Source: Siphonodentalium dalli
Lineage: Eukaryota; Mollusca; Scaphopoda; Gadilida; Siphonodentaliidae
Direction of reading: 5' to 3'
Length of the DNA stretch: 64,000 nucleotides
Assembly: GCA_032622095.1 (NCBI GenBank)
Contig: CP136068.1
Location: forward strand, 50,776,443-50,840,442
Shown in pieces: positions 23,734 to 36,739 of the stretch. Numbering within the stretch: the first letter of the stretch is position 1; every line of letters starts with the position of its first letter. A model generated the notes under the pieces. That model was not told where the DNA came from. It worked only from the letters and a program-made list of their open reading frames with translations, and did no database searches. The translations under genes and the position numbers were made by a program.

Positions 23734-25433
23734 CCTAGTATTAGACATTCAACTTTCCACATTCCTAATCGCTCCATTGACTGTAACACATTAAATTATT
23801 CCCTGAAGATCTGACCAAAGGTACGACCTGTAGCCCGTGCCAAAGGATTTAGTAATGTAAAGAGTAAAATTCAAGATGGTTGCTGGCGGCCATGTTTTTT
23901 GGCCGAATGACCCCAAAATGACTCGTTCACATCTACATGTCATTGTTAACATCCGTGACAAATTTCATGAAGATCCGACCAAAGGTATGACCTGTAGCCC
24001 GTGCTAAACGATTTAGTCATGCAAAGAGTAAAATTCAAGATGGTTGCTGGCGGCCATGTTTTTTGGCCGAATGACCCCAAAATGACTCGTTCACATCTAC
24101 ATGTCATTGTTAACATCTGTGACAAATTTCATGAAGATCCGACCAAAGGTATGACCTGTAGCCCGTGCTAAACGATTTAGTCATGCAAAGAGTAAAATTC
24201 AAGATGGCTGCTGGCGGCCATGTTTTTTGGCGGAATGACCCCAAAATTACTCGTTCCCATCTAGATGTCATTGTTACCATCCATGACAAATTTCATGAAG
24301 ATCTGACCAAATCTAAAGATCGAACACATATGCACACGGTATGCTGTTGTAAAATGCTCATTTATGTTCTATATTATCCAATACATATGGTTGTATATGT
24401 GAACAAAGACAGCACTTTATTTGATGTATGTGTCATATATATGTTATATTATTGAATAAATATATGCCACTACTCACTTTTTATTGAACATATACATGAC
24501 ATTGACTTTTATACAGGCACTGGATGTTCGATGTTGTAAACATATATATGTGGTATTTTACAACACAAATGTGCATGTTACAACACCAGTGTGCATATGT
24601 GTTCGATCTTTAGCTTTGGTCAGATCTTCATGAAATTTGTCATGAATATTGACATTGACATGTAGATGGGAACAAGTCATTTTGGGGTCATTTGGCTAAA
24701 AAACATGGCCGCCAGCAGCCATCTTGGATTTTACTCTTTGCATGACTAAATCCTTAGGCATTGGCTACAGGTCGTACCTTTGGTCGGAACTTCGTGAAAT
24801 TTGTCATTGATATTAGAAATGACATGTATATGGGAACGAGTCATTTTGGGGTTATTTGGCCGAAAAACATGGCCGCCAGCAGCCATCTTGGATTTTACTC
24901 TTTGCATTACTAAATCCTATGGCGCGGGCTACAGGTTGTACCTTTGGTCTAATCTTTATGAAATTTGTCATGTATGTTAACACTGACATGTAGATGGGAA
25001 CGAGTCATTTTGAGGCCATTCGGCCAAAAAACATGGCCGCCAGCAGCCATCTTGGATTTTACTCTTTGCATTACTAAATCCTTTGGCGCGGGCTACAGGT
25101 TGTACCTTTGATCTAATCTTTATGAAATTTGTCATGAATATTGACATTGACATGTAGATGGGAACGAGTCATTTTGGGGTCATTTGGCCAAAAACCATGG
25201 CCGCTGGCGGTCATCTCGAATTTAAAAATTCAATCCATTGGCGCGGGCTACAGGTCGTACCTGTTATGGATGTTAACAATGACATGTAGATTGGAAAGAG
25301 CCATTTTAGGGTTATTCGGCATTAAAACATGGCTGCCAGTGGCCATCTTGGATTTTACATCTTGCATGACTAAAGCTAGCCGCCAGCAACCATCTTAGAT
25401 TTTACTTTTATATATATCTCTTCATGTTGATAA
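23734..25433. repeat. higher-order block 3 (1700 bp)
   Basis: Border, three plus units, spacer 24311-24614, minus units. Nearly identical to block 4 and to block 2. Confidence 0.9.
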
Positions 25434-27130
25434 CCTAGTATTAGACATTCAACTTTCCACATTCCTAATCGCTCCATTGACTGTAACACATTAAATTATT
25501 CCCTGAAGATCTGACCAAAGGTACGACCTGTAGCCCGTGCCAAAGGATTTAGTAATGTAAAGAGTAAAATTCAAGATGGTTGCTGGCGGCCATGTTTTTT
25601 GGCCGAATGACCCCAAAATGACTCGTTCACATCTACATGTCATTGTTAACATCCGTGACAAATTTCATGAAGATCCGACCAAAGGTATGACCTGTAGCCC
25701 GTGCTAAACGATTTAGTCATGCAAAGAGTAAAATTCAAGATGGTTGCTGGCGGCCATGTTTTTTGGCCGAATGACCCCAAAATGACTCGTTCACATCTAC
25801 ATGTCATTGTTAACATCCGTGACAAATTTCATGAAGATCCGACCAAAGGTATGACCTGTAGCCCGTGCTAAACGATTTAGTCATGCAAAGAGTAAAATTC
25901 AAGATGGCTGCTGGCGGCCATGTTTTTTGGCGGAATGACCCCAAAATTACTCGTTCCCATCTAGATGTCATTGTTACCATCCATGACAAATTTCATGAAG
26001 ATCTGACCAAATCTAAAGATCGAACACATATGCACACGGCATGCTGTTGTAAAATGCTCATTTATGTTCTATATTATCCAATACATATGGTTGTATATGT
26101 GAACAAAGACAGCACTTTATTTGATGTATGTGTCATATATATGTTATATTATTGAATAAATATATGCCACTACTCACTTTTTATTGAACATATACATGAC
26201 ATTGACTTTTATACAGGCACTGGATGTTCGATGTTGTAAACATATATGTGGTATTTTACAACACAAATGTGCATGTTACAACACCAGTGTGCATATGTGT
26301 TTGATCTTTAGCTTTGGTCAGATCTTCATGAAATTTGTCATTAATATTGACATTGACATGTAGATGGGAACGAGTCATTTTGGGGTCATTTGGCTAAAAA
26401 ATATGGCCGCCAGCAGCCATCTTGGATTTTACTCTTTGCATGACTAAATCGTTTAGCATGGCTACAGGTCGTACCTTTGGTCGGAACTTCATGAAATTTG
26501 TCATTGATATTAGAAATGACATGTATATGGGAACGAGTCATTTTGGGTTTATTTGGCCAAAAAACATGGCCGCCAGCAGCCATCTTGGATTTTACTCTTT
26601 GCATTACTAAATCCTATGGCGCGGGCTACAGGTTGTACCTTTGGACTAATCTTTATGAAATTTGTCATGTATGTTAACACTGATATGTAGATGGGAACGA
26701 GTCATTTTGAGGCCATTCGGCCAAAAAACATGGCCGCCAGCAGCCATCTTGGATTTTACTCTTTGCATTACTAAATCCTTTGGCGCAGGCTACAGGTTGT
26801 ACCTTTGATCTAATCTTTATGAAATTTGTCATGAATATTAACATTGACATGTAGATGGGAACGAGTCATTTTGGGGTCATTTGGCCAAAAAACATGGCCG
26901 CTGGCGGTCATCTCGGATTTAAAAATTCAATCCATTGGCGCGGGCTACAGGTCGTACCTGTTATGGATGTTAACAATGACATGTAGATGGGAAAGAGCCA
27001 TTTTAGGGTTATTCGGCATTAAAACATGGCTGCCAGTGGCCATCTTGGATTTTACATCTTGCATGACTAAAGCTAGCCGCCAGCAACCATCTTAGATTTT
27101 ACTTTTATATATATCTCTTCATGTTGATAA
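25434..27130. repeat. higher-order block 4 (1697 bp)
   Basis: Same order as block 3. The first minus-strand unit junction after the spacer (26440-26470, 'aaatcgtttagcatggc') differs from blocks 2-3 and resembles blocks 0 and 5, indicating exchange between block types. Confidence 0.9.
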
Positions 27131-28548
27131 CCTAGTATTAGACATTCAACTTTCCACATTCCTAATCGCTCCATTGACTGTAACACATTAAATTATTCCC
27201 TGAAGATCTGACCAAAGGTACGACCTGTAGCCCGTGCCAAAGGATTTAGTAATGTAAAGAGTAAAATTCAAGATGGTTGCTGGCGGCCATGTTTTTTGGC
27301 CGAATGACCCCAAAATGACTCGTTCACATCTACATGTCATTGTTAACATCCGTGACAAATTTCATGAAGATCCGACCTAAGGTATGACCTGTAGCCCGTG
27401 CTAAACGATTTAGTCATGCAAAGAGTAAAATTCAAGATGGCTGCTGGCGGCCATGTTTTTTGGTGGAATGACCCCAAAATTACTCGTTCCCATCTAGATG
27501 TCATTGTTAACATCCATGACAAATTTCATGAAGATCTGACCAAAGCTAAAGATCGAACACATATGCACACGGCATGCTGTTGTAAAATGCTCATTTATGT
27601 TCTATATTATCCAATACATATGGTTGTATATGTGAACAAAGACAGCACTTTATTTGATGTATGTGTCATATATATGTTATATTATTGAATAAATATATGC
27701 CACTACTCACTTTTTATTGAACATATACATGACATTGACTTTTATACAGGCACTGGATGTTCGATGTTGTAAACATATATGTGGTATTTTACAACACAAG
27801 TGTGCATGTTACAACACCAGTGTGCATATGTGTTCGATCTTTAGCTTTGGTCAGATCTTCATGAAATTTGTCATGAATATTGACATTGACATGTAGATGG
27901 GAACGAGTCATTTTGGGGTCATTTGGCCAAAAAAACATGGCCGCCAGCAGCCATCTTGGATTTTACTCTTTGCATGACTAAATCGTTTAGCACGGGCGAC
28001 AGGTCGTACCTTTGGTCGGAACTTCATGAAATTTGTCATTGATATTAGAAATGACATGTATATGGGACGAGTCATTTTGGGGTTATTTGGCCGAAAAACA
28101 TGGCCGCCAGCAGCCATCTTGGATTTTACTCTTTGCATTACTAAATCCTTTGGCGCGGGCTACAGGTTGTACCTTTGGTCTAATCTTTATGAAATTTGTC
28201 ATGGATATTGACATTGACATGTAGATGGGAACGAGTCATTTGGGGTCATTTGGCCAAAAAACATGGCCGCTGGCGGTCATCTCGGATTTATAAATTTAAG
28301 CCATTGGCGCAGGCTACAGGTCGTACTGTTCGTCTGATCATGAAATGTGTTATGGATGTTAACAATGACATGTAGATGGGAACGAGCCATTTTAGGGTTT
28401 TTCGGCATTAAAGCATGGCTGCCAATGGCCATGTTGGATTTTACTTTTTGCATGACTAAAGCTATCAAATATTTTTGAATATAGCCGCCAGCAACCATCT
28501 TAGATTTTACTTTTATATACATACCGGTATATCTCTCCATGTTGATAA
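27131..28548. repeat. higher-order block 5 (1418 bp)
   Basis: Shorter by about one unit on each side of the spacer (27545-27847). Its minus arm ends with the older 'ataccggtatatctc' variant shared with block 0. Confidence 0.9.
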
Positions 28549-30306
28549 CCTAGTATTAGACATTCAATTTTCCACATTCCTAATCGCTCCATTGACTGTA
28601 ACACATTAAATTATTCCCTGAAGATCTGACCAAAGGTACGACCTGTAGCCCATGCCAAAGGATTTAGTAATGTAAAGAGTAAAATTCAAGATGGTTGCTG
28701 GCGGCCATGTTTTTTGGCCGATTGACCCCAAAATGACTCATTCCAATCTACATGTCATTGTTAACATCCATGACAAATTTGATGATGATCAGACTAAAGG
28801 TACGACCTGTAGCCCGTGCTAAGAATTTAGTCATACAAAGAGTAAAATCCAAGATGGCTGCTGGCGGCCACGTTTTTTCCGCCAAATGACCCCAAAATTA
28901 CTCGTTCCCATCTACATATCAACATTAACATCCAGGACAAATTTCATGATGATCAGAAGAATAGTACGACCTGTGGCCCGTGCTAATGGATTAAATTTTG
29001 AAATCCAAGATGGCCACTGGCGGCCATGTTTTTTTGTCCGAATGACCCCAAAATGACTCGTTCCCATTTACATTCCAATTTCAACAGCCATGAAAAATTT
29101 TATGATGATCAGACTAAAGGTACGACCTGTAGCCCGTGCTAAAGGATTTAGTCATACAAAGAGTAAAATCCAAGATGGCTGCTGGCGGCCATCTTTTTTG
29201 GCCGAATGACCCCAAAATGACTCGTTCCCATCTACATGTCATTATTAACATTCATAAAAAAATTTATGATGATCAGACTAAAGATACAACCTGTAGCCCG
29301 TGCTAAAGGATTTAGTCATACAAAGAGTAAATTCCAAGATGGCTGCTGGCGACCATGTTTTTAGCCGATTGACCCCAAAATTACCCGTTCCCATCTACAT
29401 GTCATTGTTAACATCCATGAGAAATTTTATGATGATCAGACTAAAGGTACGACCTGCAGCCCGTGATAAAGAAGTTAGTCATACAAAGAGTAAAATCTAA
29501 GATGGCTGCTGGTGGCCATGTTTTTGGCCGAATGACCCCAAAATTACTCGTTCCCATCTACATGTAAATATTATCATCCATGACAAATTTCATGATGATC
29601 AGACAATCAGTACGACCTGTGGCCCGTGCTAATGGATTAAATTTTGAAATCCAAGATGGCCGCTGGCGGCCATGTTTTTTGTCCGAATGACCCCAAAATG
29701 ACTCGTTCCCATCTACATTCCAATATCAACAGCCATGACAAATTTTATAATGATCAGACTAAAGGTACGACCTGTAGGCCGTGCTAAAGGATTTAGTCAT
29801 ACAAAGAGTAAAATCCAAGATGGCTGCTGGCGGCCATGTTTTTTGGCCGAATGACCCCAAAATGACTCGTTCCCATCTACATGTCAATATTAACATCCAT
29901 GACAAATTTCATGATGATCAGACTAATAGTACGACCTGTAGCCCGTGCTAAAGGATTTAGTCATACAAAGAGTAAAATCCAAGATGGCTGCTGGCAGCCA
30001 TGTTTTTAGGCCGAATGACCCCAAAATGACTCGTTCCCATCTACATGTCATTATTAACATTCATGACAAATTTTATGATGATCAGACTAAAGGTACGACC
30101 TGAAGCCCGTGCTAAAGGATTTAGTCATACAAAGAGCAAACAATCAAAGATGGCTGCTGGCGGCCATGTTTTTTTGGCCGAATGACCCCAAAATGACTCG
30201 TTCCCATCTACATGTCATTGTTAACATTCATGACAAATTTCATGATGATCAGACTAACAGTACGACCTGTAGCCCGTGCTAAAGGATTTAGTCATACAAA
30301 GAGTAA
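28549..30306 (+). repeat. AB array, plus orientation, before nested element
   Basis: Starts with the block border but then runs as about ten plus-strand units with no returning minus arm. It is interrupted mid-unit ('tacaaagagtaa') by the element at 30307, and the same unit resumes at 31812 with 'aaaccaagatggc'. Confidence 0.92.
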
Positions 30307-30389
30307 CGAGAGGCCGATCACGATCGGCAGATGTTTAACCCATACCTTGGCGATAGTGATCAGCTATTTTCAGTTCTGACACGAAAATC

Positions 30390-31700
30390 CATAAGCCATA
30401 ACTCTGTTTAAAATTTAAAAAAATGGATCAAACCCAAATTCGAAATCTATCTGTATTTTGGGCTGAGAAATTCACATACAAAATTTACATACATCTCAAT
30501 AAAAGGAGATATATCAGATGAAAGGTATTTCTGCTAAGTATAAGGAATGTTGAGAATTAAGGGTTCATTTTAACCACAAAAATCCATACAAGTGAAAGGG
30601 ATATAATAGGAGAATGATTACATGAAAAATATACAAATGCATAAAATTGATGACAAGGGTTAACAATTTTAACTCAATAAAATTAGGTACAGGTATGTCA
30701 CTGGAACACTGCATTGATATCATAAACCAGAGAGCTGTATGGAAATACAATAAACAACAGATGATTCTCTGTCCAATTACAGCTTCCACTGGCCATGACA
30801 ATATGATGGCTAAAAATTACTCTAATTTCCAATAATACAAGTTAATCTATTCTCTCTCTCAGTGCTATTAAACTGATATCACAGGGGTTAGCTGCTATGG
30901 TTCTGCATGATAAGCATAAAAATATTGAATCTGTTCAATCCTTAGTTAAAAAGGGCCACAACTCTGGTATAAAAAATAGGATCTAACCCATATTCAAACA
31001 TGATCTGTATTTTGAGTTGAGAAACTCACATACCAAATTTGGTTCCAATCAGACGATAACTGGTTGAGCTACATGTATCGAAGCATGGATGAATACTATA
31101 TCAAAGGGCCATAACTCCATTAAAAATAATCTGATCAAACCCATATTCGAACTCGGAATTGTATTTTAGATAGAGAAACTCACATAACAAATTTGGTTCT
31201 CATGAGATAATATTTTTTTTAGTTATCGTAGCATCCATGAATTCTAAGTCGAAAAAGGGCCATAACTCCGTAAAAAAAACTCGGATCAAACCCATATTCG
31301 AACTCGATCTGTATTTTGGGCTCTGATACTCGCATACCAAATTTGGTTCCGATCAGATAAAAATTGTTTGAGTTATGACAGCATATGTGAATTCGAAGTC
31401 GAAAAAGGGCCATAACTCCGTAAAAAAAACTCGGATCAAACCCATATTCGAACTCGATCTGTATTTTGGGCTCTGATACTCGCATACCAAATTTGGTTCC
31501 GATCAGATAAAAATTGTTTGAGTTATGACAGCATGCGTGAATTCGAAGTCGAAAAAGGGCCATAACTCCGTAAAAAAAACTCGGATCAAACCCATATTTG
31601 AACTCGATCTGTATTCTGGGCTCTGAAACTCATATACAAAATTTAGTTCCGATCGGATAGAAAATATTTGAGTTATCGCACCATGCGTAAAGTGTCCACG
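30390..31700 (+). repeat. 150-bp core tandem units
   Basis: The phrase 'gggccataactccg' recurs at about 30396, 30957, 31110, 31261, 31411 and 31561. The last three are exactly 150 bp apart and nearly identical; upstream copies decay. Because 150 is a multiple of three, a 114-codon minus-strand frame (31219-31563) repeats a 50-residue unit. This is best explained by the repeat, not by coding. Confidence 0.88.
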
Positions 31701-31747
31701 GACAGACAGACAGACAGACGGACAGACGGACGGACGGACGGACGGAC
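31699..31747 (+). repeat. GACA/GACG microsatellite
   Basis: About 48 bp of GACA then GACG tetranucleotides. Position just before the 3' hairpin is the conserved place for a microsatellite in pearl-type elements. Confidence 0.9.
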
Positions 31748-31780
31748 ACACGACGAGTGGTCAATCCGGACGTCGACATT

Positions 31781-31811
31781 ATGTTTACCATACTATGGTA
31801 TGGGTAAACAT
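31781..31811. repeat. 3' terminal hairpin of the 150-bp element
   Basis: ATGTTTACCATAC pairs with GTATGGGTAAACAT around a TATG loop, with one bulged base. AB satellite resumes immediately after. Confidence 0.85.
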
Positions 31812-33230
31812 AAAAACCAAGATGGCTGCTGGTGGCCATGTTTTTCGGCCGAATGACCCCAAAATGACTCGTTCCCATCTACACGTCATTGTTGACATTC
31901 ATAACAAATTTCATGACAATAAGACGAACAGTACGGCCTGTAGCCCGTGCTAATGGATTGAATTTTGAAATCCAAGATGGCCGATGGCAGCCATGTTTTT
32001 CGGCCGAATGACCCCAAAATGACTCGTTCCCATCTACATGTCATTGTTAACATTCACAACAAATTTTATGATGATCAGACTAAAGGTACGACCTGTAGCC
32101 CGTGCTAAAGAATTTAGTCATACAAAGAGTAAAAACCAAGATGGCTGCTGGTGGCCATGTTTTTCGGCCGAATGACCCCAAAATGACTCGTTCCCATCTA
32201 CATGTCATTGTTGACATTCATAACAAATTTCATGACAATAAGACGAACAGTACGGCCTGTAGCCCGTGCTAATGGATTGAATTTTGAAATCCAAGATGGC
32301 CGATGGCAGCCATGTTTTTCGGCCGAATGACCCCAAAATGACTCGTTCCCATCTACATGTCATTGTTAACATTCACAACAAATTTTATGATGATCAGACT
32401 ATAGGTACGACCTGTAGCCCGTGCTAAAGAATTTAGTCATACAAAGAGTAAAATCCAAGATGGCTGCTGGCGGCCATGTTTTTCGGCCGAATGACCCCAA
32501 AATGACTCGTTCCCATCTACATGTCATTATTAACATTCATGACAAATTTTATGATGATCAGACTAAAGGTACGACCTGAAGCCCGTGCTAAAGGATTTAG
32601 TCATACAAAGAGTAAAATCCAAGATGGCTGCTGGTGGCCATGTTTTTCAGCCGAATGACCCCAAAATGACTCGTTCCCATCTACATGTCAATGTTAACAT
32701 TCATAACAAATTTCATGACAATAAGACGAACAGTACGGCCTGTAGCCCGTGCTAATGGATTGAATTTTGAAATCCAAGATGGCCGATGGCAGCCATGTTT
32801 TTCGGCCGATTGACCCCAAAATGACTCGTTCCCATCTACATGTCATTATTAACATTCATGACAAATTTTATGATGATCAGACTAAAGGTAAGACCTGTAG
32901 CCCGTGCTAAAGGATTTAGTCATACAAAGAGTAAAATCCAAGATGGCTGATGGCGGCCATGTTTTTTGGCCGAATGACCCCAAAATGACTCGTTCCCATC
33001 TACATGTCATTGTTAACATTCATAACAAATTTCATGACAATAAGACGAACAGTACGGCCTGTAGCCCGTGCTAATGGATTGAATTTTGAAATCCAAGATG
33101 GCCGATGGCAGCCATGTTTTTTTTCCGAATGACCCCAAAATGAATCGTTCACATCTACATGTCAATGTCAACATCCATGACAAATTTCATAATAATCGGA
33201 CCAAAGGTACGAACTGTAGCCCGTGCTAAA
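31812..33230 (+). repeat. AB array, clear A-B dimers
   Basis: Here A and B units alternate regularly. Identical 'aaaaaccaagatggctgc' points lie at 31812 and 32131, giving a ~319 bp dimer. About nine monomers run into a 3' end module. Confidence 0.92.
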
Positions 33231-33346
33231 GGAAATTGTTGACGCATCACACACGCACACACACACAAACACACACACACGCACACACGGACGACGGATA
33301 CCAAGCTATGGCAATAGCTCAAACTTTACAAAGTAAAGTTGAGCTA
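33231..33346 (+). mobile_element. 3' end module with long AC microsatellite
   Basis: 'ttgttgacgcatcacaca' leads into ~45 bp of AC-rich repeat, 'ggacgacggataccaag', then the TAGCTC...GAGCTA hairpin (33315-33346). New AB sequence starts directly after it, so elements are nested or joined head to tail. Confidence 0.8.
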
Positions 33347-33844
33347 AAAATGACTCGTTCCCATCTACATGTCATTGTTAACATCCATGACAAATTTTAT
33401 GACGATCTGACTAAAGCTACGACCTGTAGCCCGTGCTAAAGGATTTAGTCATGCAAAGAGTAAAATCGAAGATGGCTGCTGGCGGCCATGTTTTTTGGCC
33501 GAATGACCCCAAAATTACTCGTTCCCATCTACATGTCAATATTAACATCCATGACAAATTTCATGACGATCAGACGAACAGTACGGCCTGTAGCCCGTGC
33601 TAATGGATTGAACTTTGAAATCTAAGATGGCCGCTGGCGGCCATGTTTTTTTTCCGTATGACCCCAAAATGAATCATTCCGGTACAAATGTTGATGTCAA
33701 CAGCTATGACAAATTTCATAATGATCCGATCAAAGGTACGACCTGTAGCCTCTATTGTTGACGCGTTACGTACACACGCACACATGGACGACGGACGACA
33801 AAGCCATGGCAATAGCTCAAACTTTACAAAGTAAAGTTGAGCTA
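33347..33844 (+). repeat. short AB array with its own 3' end module
   Basis: Three units, then a microsatellite and hairpin (33813-33844). Its last ~350 bp are nearly identical to 36390-36739, so the same element end is present twice. Confidence 0.88.
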
Positions 33845-36739
33845 ATAATGACATCCATGACAAATTTCAAGATTATCAGACTAACAGTATGACCTGTAGC
33901 CTGTGCTAATGGATTAAATTTTGAAATCAAAGATGGCCACTGGCGACCATGTTTTTCGACCGAATGACCCCAAAATGATTCGTTCCCATCTACATGCCAT
34001 TGTTAACATCCATGACAAATTTTATGATGATCAGACTAAAGGTACGAACTGTAGCCCGTGCTAAAGGATTTAATCATACAAAGAGTGAAATCCAAGATGG
34101 CTGCTGGTGGCCTTTTGTTTTTGGCCGAATGACCCCAAAATGACCCAGTCCCATCTACATGTCATTATTAACATTCATGACAAATTTTATGATGATCAGA
34201 CAAAAGGTATGACCAGTAGCCCGTGCTAAAGGATTTAGTCATACAAAGAGTAAAATCCAAGATGGCTGCTGGCGGCCATCTTTTTTGGCCGAATGACCCC
34301 AAAATGACTCGTTCCCATCTACATGTCATTATTAACATTCATGAAAAAATTTATGTTGATCAGACTAAAGATACAACCTGTAGCCCGTGCTAAAGGATTT
34401 AGTCATACAAAGAGTAAAATCCAAGATGGCTGCTGGCGACCATGTTTTTTGGCCGATTGACCCCAAAATTACTCGTTCCCATCTACATGTCATTTTTAAC
34501 ATCCATGACAAATTTTATGATGATCAGACTAAAGGTACGACCTGCAGCCCGTGATAAAGAATTTAGTCATACAAAGAGTAAAATCTAAGATGGCTGCTGG
34601 TGGCCATGTTTTTTGGCCGAATGACCCCAAAATTACTCGTTCCCATCTACATGTAAATATTATCATCCATGACAAATTTCATGATGATCAGACAATCAGT
34701 ACGACCTGTGGCCCATGCTAATGGATTGAATTTTGAAAACAAAGATGGTCACTGGCGGCCATGTTTTTTGTCCGAATGACCCCAAAATGACTCGTTCCCA
34801 TCTACATTCCAATTTCAACAACCATGATAAATTTCATGATTATCAGACTAAAGGTACGACCTGTAGCCCGTGCTAAAGGATTTAGTCATACAAAGAGTAA
34901 AATCCAAGATGGCTGCTGGCGGCCATCTTTTTTAGCCGAATGACCCCAAAATGACTCGTTCCCATCTACATGTCATTATTAACATTCATGAAAAATTTTA
35001 TGATGATCAGACTAAAGATACAACCTGTAGCCCGTGCTAAAGGATTTAGTCATACAAAGAGTAAAATCCAAGATGGCTGCTGGCGACCATGGTTTTTGGC
35101 CGATTGACCCCAAAATTACTCGTTCCCATCTACATGTCATTGTTAACATCCATGACAAATTTTATGATGATCAGACTAAAGGTACGACCTTCAGCCCGTG
35201 ATAAAGAATTTAGTCATACAAAGAGTAAAATCTAAGATGGCTGCTGGTGGCCATGTTTTTTGGCCGAATGACCCCAAAATTACTCGTTCCCATCTACATG
35301 TAAATATTATCATCCATGACAAATTTCATGATGATCAGACAATCAGTACGACCTGTGGCCCGTGCTAATGGATTAAATTTTGAAATCCAAGATGGCCGCT
35401 GGCGGCCATGTTTTTTGTCCGAATGACCCCAAAATGACTCGTTCCCATCTACATTCCAATATCAACAGCCATGACAAATTTTATAATGATCAGACTAAAG
35501 ATACGACCTGTAGCCCGTGCTAAAGGATTTAGTCATACAAAGAGTAAAATCCAAGATGGCTGCTGACGGCCATGTTTTTTGGCCGAATGACCCCAAAATG
35601 ACTCGTTCCCATCTACATGTCATTATTAACATTCTTGACAAATTTTATGATGATCAGACTAAAAGTAGGACCTGTAGCCCGTGCTAAAGGATTTAGTCAT
35701 GCAAAGAGTAAAATCCAAGACGGCTGCTGGCGGCCATGTGTTTTTGCCGATTGACCCCAAAATGACTCGTTCCAATCTACATGTCATTGTTAACATCCAT
35801 GACAAATTTGATGATGATCAGACTAAAGGTACCACCTGTAGCCCGTGCTAAAGAATTTAGTCATACAAAGAGTAAAATCCAAGATGGCTGCTGGCGGCCA
35901 TGTTTTTGGGCCGAATGACCCCAAAATTACTCGTTCCCATCTACATGTCAATATTAACATCCATGACAAATTTCATGACGATCAGACGAACAGTGCGACC
36001 TGTGGCCCGTGCTAATGGATTGAATTTTGAAAACAAAGATGGCCACTGGCGGCCATGTTTTTTGTCCGAATGACCCCAAAATGACTCGTTCCCATCTACA
36101 TTTCAATTTCAACAGCCATGATAAATTTCATGATTATCAGACTAAAGGTACGACCTGTAGCCCGTGCTAAAGGATTTAGTCATACAAAGAGTAAAATCCA
36201 AGATGGCTGCTGACGGCCATGTTTTTTGCCCGAATAACCCAAAAATGACTCGTTCCCATCTACATGTCATTGTTAACATCCATGTCAAATTTTATGACGA
36301 TCTGACTAAAGGTACGACCTGTAGCCCGTGCTAAAGGATTTAGTCATGCAAAGAGTAAAATCGAAGATGGCTGTTGGCGGCCATGTTTTTTGGCCGAATG
36401 ACCCCAAAATTACTCGTTCCCATCAACATGTCAATATTAACATCCATGACAAATTTCATGACGATCAGACGAACAGTACGGCCTGTAGCCCGTGCTAATG
36501 GATTGAACTTTGAAATCTAAGATGGCCGCTGGCGGCCATGTTTTTTTTCCGTATGACCCCAAAATGAATCATTCCGGTACAAATGTTGATGTCAACAGCT
36601 ATGACAAATTTCATAATGATCCGATCAAAGGTACGACCTGTAGCCTCTATTGTTGACGCGTTACGTACACACGCACACACGGACGACGGACGACAAAGCC
36701 ATGGCAATAGCTCAAACTTTACAAAGTAAAGTTGAGCTA
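33845..36739 (+). repeat. AB array, ~18 units, ending in 3' end module
   Basis: Long run of A and B units. Internal stretches of several units repeat (compare 34210-34700 with 34870-35350), showing block duplication. Ends with the hairpin at 36708-36739. No coding potential beyond per-unit frames. Confidence 0.92.

Larger units (their letters stand above)
16391..28548. repeat. palindromic higher-order repeat domain of AB satellite
   Basis: Repeated blocks consist of a ~72 bp border ('cctagtattagacattcaa...'), two to four plus-strand AB units, a ~300 bp spacer, about five minus-strand AB units, then the next border. Borders start at 17394, 19256, 23734, 25434, 27131 and 28549. Block lengths are ~1862, ~1701 (before the inserted element), 1700, 1697 and 1418 bp. 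Each block could fold into one large hairpin. The middle blocks share variants ('atatatatctcttc') while the outermost share another ('atacataccggtatatctc'), as expected if the middle copies arose by recent unequal exchange. Confidence 0.9.
30307..31811 (+). mobile_element. Helentron-like non-autonomous element with 150-bp core repeats
   Basis: The element sits cleanly inside an AB unit. Near the 5' end is a GCCGATC-AC-GATCGGC hairpin, then ATGTTTAACCCATACC (30331-30346). Near the 3' end the reverse complement of ATGTTTACCCATACC occurs (31797-31811). Between them are about six ~150 bp units, a GACA/GACG microsatellite (31699-31747) and a terminal hairpin (31781-31811). Subterminal inverted repeats, tandem cores, an ACGG-type microsatellite and a 3' hairpin together match bivalve pearl elements and HINEs. 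No Rep/helicase is encoded. Family membership is inferred from structure, not from a sequence search. Confidence 0.75.

Noticed and set aside
18270-28300. AATAAA-like polyadenylation signals in the spacers
   Set aside because: The word is common in AT-rich DNA, it occurs on both strands, and no transcript or gene is supported nearby.
31219-31563. 114-codon minus-strand frame with a repeated 50-residue unit
   Set aside because: The 150-bp core repeat is a multiple of three, so a chance frame stays open. Diverged upstream copies do not keep it.
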